A stretch of 15,166 nt of DNA from Clostridiales bacterium (lineage in GTDB: Bacteria > Bacillota > Clostridia > Tissierellales > Sedimentibacteraceae), in NCBI GenBank assembly GCA_003457065.1, contig DMJQ01000188.1:372-15537 (forward strand), written 5' to 3'. Below the pieces are notes generated by a model. That model did not search any database. It had not been told where the DNA came from and saw nothing but the letters and a program-made list of their open reading frames with translations. Position 1 is the first letter of the stretch. Every line of letters starts with the position of its first letter. A program made the position numbers and the translations under genes. This document shows positions 12,942 through 15,166 of this stretch, piece by piece.

Positions 12942-13376
12942 ATGGCAGATAACAACTCTTGGGCAAATCAACCTTTTTCGTATCTACTCAGAGTGATAAG
13001 CATTAAAATGAAGAATAAAGCTGACAAGAGTCTTGCCGAATTCGGCTTAAATTCTCAACAAGGGCATACCCTCGGTTACATTAATTCCAATGAAGGAATT
13101 ATACAGAAGGAGTTAGCCGATTTTTTTAAGAAACGAGACGCCAGTATAACTAGCATGCTTCAAGGCCTTGAAAAAAAAGGGTTTATTGAAAGAAGAATTC
13201 CTAAGGATAATGAAAGAGAAAAAAAAGTTTATCTTTTGCCAAAAGGGAAAGAATTAATTGAAGACTTCGATAAAAAATTTCAAGAAATTGAAAATGATAT
13301 TACCAAATGTCTAACTGATGATGAGATTCAAACCTTGCTTCGCCTTTTAACAAAGATTAACAGTAACCTAGAGTAA
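12942..13376 (+). CDS. MarR family regulator 2
   Basis: This 144-residue MarR-type repressor starts at ATG 12942 behind AAAGGAACTG. It shows FSYLLRVISIKMKNKADKSL (helix 1), LNSQQGHTLGYINSNEG, then IIQKELADFF and the recognition helix RDASITSMLQGLEKKGFIER. The wing is IPKDNEREKKVYLLPKG and a C-terminal dimer helix follows. It lies 134 bases upstream of the DHA2 efflux gene on the same strand and 175 bases from the divergent MarR regulator 1. Both its own promoter and the region before the efflux gene hold the same TTAGAATTCTAAC palindrome. It therefore probably represses both and is released by a drug-like ligand. It is only distantly similar to regulator 1, so the pair are not recent duplicates. 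Confidence 0.9.
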   Translation: MADNNSWANQPFSYLLRVISIKMKNKADKSLAEFGLNSQQGHTLGYINSNEGIIQKELADFFKKRDASITSMLQGLEKKGFIERRIPKDNEREKKVYLLPKGKELIEDFDKKFQEIENDITKCLTDDEIQTLLRLLTKINSNLE

Positions 13377-13416
13377 AAATCACCTTACAATTTCCATCTA
13401 ATTTTTTAGTCTTATT

Positions 13417-13445
13417 GTTAGAATTCTAACTATTAGTTGTCAATG
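13417..13445 (+). promoter_or_regulatory. Operator region of the efflux gene
   Basis: GTTAGAATTCTAAC (13417-13430) is a perfect 14-base palindrome matching the operator of MarR regulator 2; the match extends rightwards as TTAGAATTCTAACT-R-TTAG. It is followed by TTAGTTGTCAATG (13433-13445), a half-site of the other MarR operator. A tentative promoter TTAGAA (13448-13453), 16 bases, TATCAT (13470-13475) lies directly downstream. Confidence 0.65.
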
Positions 13446-13509
13446 TTTTAGAAGACTAAGCAATTCTCTTATCATTCAACAATTTTATATTTATACGGAG
13501 GGGATAAAG

Positions 13510-14907
13510 ATGAAGAATAATAAATGGCTGGCTCTGACGGTCATTATATTAGGTACTTTTATGACTATGCTGGATACAAGTATTGTGAATATAGCAATCC
13601 CAAAACTCATGGATATATTCCATGTTGACCTAAGCAATGTAAAGTGGGTATTAAGTGCGTATTCCCTAGCACTAGCAGCAGTAATTCCCTTGACGGGATT
13701 TTTGATCGACACTTTTGGAACGAAAAGAGTATTCATTTTCGCTTTATCCATGTTTACATTGGGGTCGATGTTGTGCGGATTATCATGGAGTAATAGTTCG
13801 TTGGTCATGTTCAGAATCATTCAGGCAATCGGTGGCGGTATGATTATGCCGGTTGCAGTCACTATTATCTTTACTGTCTTCCCCCATGAAGAACGGGGGG
13901 CAGCAATGGGATACTGGGGAATTGTAGGAATGTTTGGTCCGGCTCTGGGGCCAACTATCGGTGGATATATTATTGCAAACATGGATTGGGGAATGATGTT
14001 TCTTGTAAACGTTCCTCTTGGCATCTTAGGCATAGCAATAGCAAGCTATTCATTGGAAAATTCTCCGACCAAGCCATTCAAGCGTTTTGACATCGTCGGA
14101 TTTATTTCTTCCGTGATCGGTATTGTGAGCTTACTCTATGTTCTTAGCGAAGGCGCCTCGATAGACTGGGATAATACAACAAACTTGATACTGCTTGCTG
14201 TTGGAATCATCAGTACAGTGGTTTTCATTGTAAATGAACTAACCGTCAAAGAGCCCTTGCTTGATTTACGCGTTTTTAAAATCTACAACTATACAGTGAG
14301 CCAGATCGTTCAGACTTTACACGGACTTGCCTTTATGGGAGGCGTGCTTATCCTTCCTTTGTACTTGCAGGAAGTAAGAGGGTTTAGTGCACTAGACACA
14401 GGTTTATTACTTTTTCCTTCCGCAATAGCCGCTGGGGTTACATCAGCCATAAGCGGCAGATTACTAGTCAAGGTTGGACTCAGAAAACTGACAGTACCTG
14501 GTCTTTTCATTGTCGCAGTTACCACTTATCAACTAAGTATTCTAGATCTGAATACTTCTGTTCAAACCATTTTATTGCTATCCACATTAAGGGGACTTGG
14601 GATGGGATTTTGTATGCAGCCGGTTGGAACTGCCGGGATATACGCTGTTCCCAGTCATCTCGTAAGCAGAGCCTCAGCACTGCAAAATACCATAAAACAG
14701 ATCAATCAGGCACTATGTATAACCGTTTTAACAACACAAATCCAAAACCACCGCTTGCTTGAGCAAGCAAGTGGTATTTTGCAGCAGCAGGCTTATAATG
14801 CAGCCTTGAATTACGCGATGATGCTAACCCTAATTACAATACTCTTATCCATTATCGCGGTCGCGTTTATGAAAGATCAAAAAATAATAAAAGCTCAAAA
14901 AGCATAA
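13510..14907 (+). CDS. DHA2 family MFS multidrug efflux transporter, EmrB/QacA-like
   Basis: This 465-residue major facilitator protein is predicted to have 14 membrane helices and to export drugs by proton antiport. LDTSIVNIAIPKL (about 21-33) is motif D1 of 14-helix DHA pumps, with the helix-1 Asp. FLIDTFGTKRVFI is motif A. RIIQAIGGGMIMPV corresponds to motif B with its Arg, and GPALGPTIGGYI is motif C, the antiporter signature. Start ATG 13510 has a strong GGAGGGG six bases upstream. It follows MarR regulator 2, whose operator precedes it. It ends 16 bases before the next gene, whose ribosome site lies in the gap, so it is the first gene of an operon. Its natural substrate is unknown; antibiotic export is the family norm. 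Confidence 0.92.
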   Translation: MKNNKWLALTVIILGTFMTMLDTSIVNIAIPKLMDIFHVDLSNVKWVLSAYSLALAAVIPLTGFLIDTFGTKRVFIFALSMFTLGSMLCGLSWSNSSLVMFRIIQAIGGGMIMPVAVTIIFTVFPHEERGAAMGYWGIVGMFGPALGPTIGGYIIANMDWGMMFLVNVPLGILGIAIASYSLENSPTKPFKRFDIVGFISSVIGIVSLLYVLSEGASIDWDNTTNLILLAVGIISTVVFIVNELTVKEPLLDLRVFKIYNYTVSQIVQTLHGLAFMGGVLILPLYLQEVRGFSALDTGLLLFPSAIAAGVTSAISGRLLVKVGLRKLTVPGLFIVAVTTYQLSILDLNTSVQTILLLSTLRGLGMGFCMQPVGTAGIYAVPSHLVSRASALQNTIKQINQALCITVLTTQIQNHRLLEQASGILQQQAYNAALNYAMMLTLITILLSIIAVAFMKDQKIIKAQKA

Positions 14908-14923
14908 AAAAGGAGTGAGTGAT

Positions 14924-15166
14924 ATGACAAGATATACAAATGATTTAAAGGGACTAAATAAAGAATCTTTATCAGTTGCAGGTGGCAAGGGTGCAAATCT
15001 AGGGGTGTTAATCCAAGCAGGGCTTCCCGTTCCTCCCGGATTCGTAATCACAGTAGCAGCTTATCGAAAGCACCTGGAAGCTGCAAATCTGAAAGAGCTG
15101 ATAAAAGCTAAACTGGAAAACATTGCTGAGAATGATATTGCTGCTATAACTGAGGCTAGTCAATGC
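14924..15166 (+). CDS. PEP/pyruvate-binding domain protein, PpsA- or rifampicin phosphotransferase-like (5' part)
   Basis: The window ends inside this gene after 81 codons. The start is ATG 14924 behind AAGGAGTGAG. LSVAGGKGANLGVLIQAGLPVPPGFVIT (read in two parts: SVAGGKGANLGVL, then AGLPVPPGFVIT) is the hallmark N-terminus of the ATP-grasp domain shared by PEP synthase, pyruvate phosphate dikinase and rifampicin phosphotransferase. AAYRKHLEAANL follows, as in these enzymes. The first two use ATP to phosphorylate pyruvate; the third inactivates rifamycins. Being directly behind a drug-efflux gene under MarR control favours an antibiotic phosphotransferase-like role, but the visible part cannot separate the three. 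Confidence 0.85.
   Translation, partial: MTRYTNDLKGLNKESLSVAGGKGANLGVLIQAGLPVPPGFVITVAAYRKHLEAANLKELIKAKLENIAENDIAAITEASQC

Noticed and set aside
12294..13376. The two MarR genes as a recent tandem duplication
   Set aside because: Their sequences differ strongly outside the fold motifs, they face opposite ways and use different operators.
14758..14780. Inverted repeat around CTTGCTTGAGCAAGCAAG in the efflux gene
   Set aside because: It lies inside the coding region of a conserved membrane protein and has no following T-tract in a useful place; probably chance codon use.
1..15166. CRISPR array, tRNA or rRNA genes
   Set aside because: No regularly spaced repeats, cloverleaf pattern or conserved rRNA segments were seen on either strand.

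Overview
The window reads as AT-rich chromosomal DNA of a low-GC Bacillota (Firmicutes). The reasons are strong AGGAGG-type ribosome binding sites, sigma-A-like promoters, many hairpin-plus-T-tract terminators, a PlcR/SinR-like helix-turn-helix remnant and two MarR/efflux modules. The genus cannot be fixed from the sequence. The left half (about 1-7,800) is accessory: defence-like genes, a small peptide-modification operon and debris of site-specific recombinases. The right half (about 7,800-15,166) is a series of short regulator-plus-target units typical of stress or drug response.

Left half. On the minus strand there is an incomplete ORF at the edge, then a 382-residue protein of unknown family with a HEPN-like R-N-x3-H motif. 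Next come a frameshifted XRE regulator remnant (+) and a two-gene minus-strand operon: a DUF262 (GmrS/ParB-like) protein followed immediately by a HEPN protein of MAE_28990 type. This pair looks like a toxin or RNase defence module. A small 4-fold beta-flower protein follows. Then comes a RiPP operon read right to left: promoter, an unlisted 38-codon precursor gene (5970-6086), a perfect 14-bp hairpin, and a radical SAM/SPASM maturase with an N-terminal PqqD-like leader-binding domain. This is the best candidate for an undescribed system in the window. Upstream of it, two copies of the 3' end of a serine recombinase gene with its terminator (6274-6399 and 7426-7519) bracket about 1 kb. That segment holds an isolated FtsH extracellular-domain protein and a membrane/zinc-ribbon protein.

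Right half. A DMT (EamA) exporter is divergent from an AraC-type regulator. A small secreted protein with repeated [YF]DTR units and an arginine-rich, Tat-like signal follows, convergent with a DJ-1/PfpI family gene. Then come an HXXEE membrane protein and a MarR regulator, both with a TTGTCAwTGACAA operator in their promoters. A second MarR regulator and a 14-helix DHA2 efflux pump share a different operator (TTAGAATTCTAAC). The pump is followed at once by the start of a PEP-synthase/rifampicin-phosphotransferase-like gene cut by the window edge.

No rRNA, tRNA, CRISPR array or replication origin was recognised.
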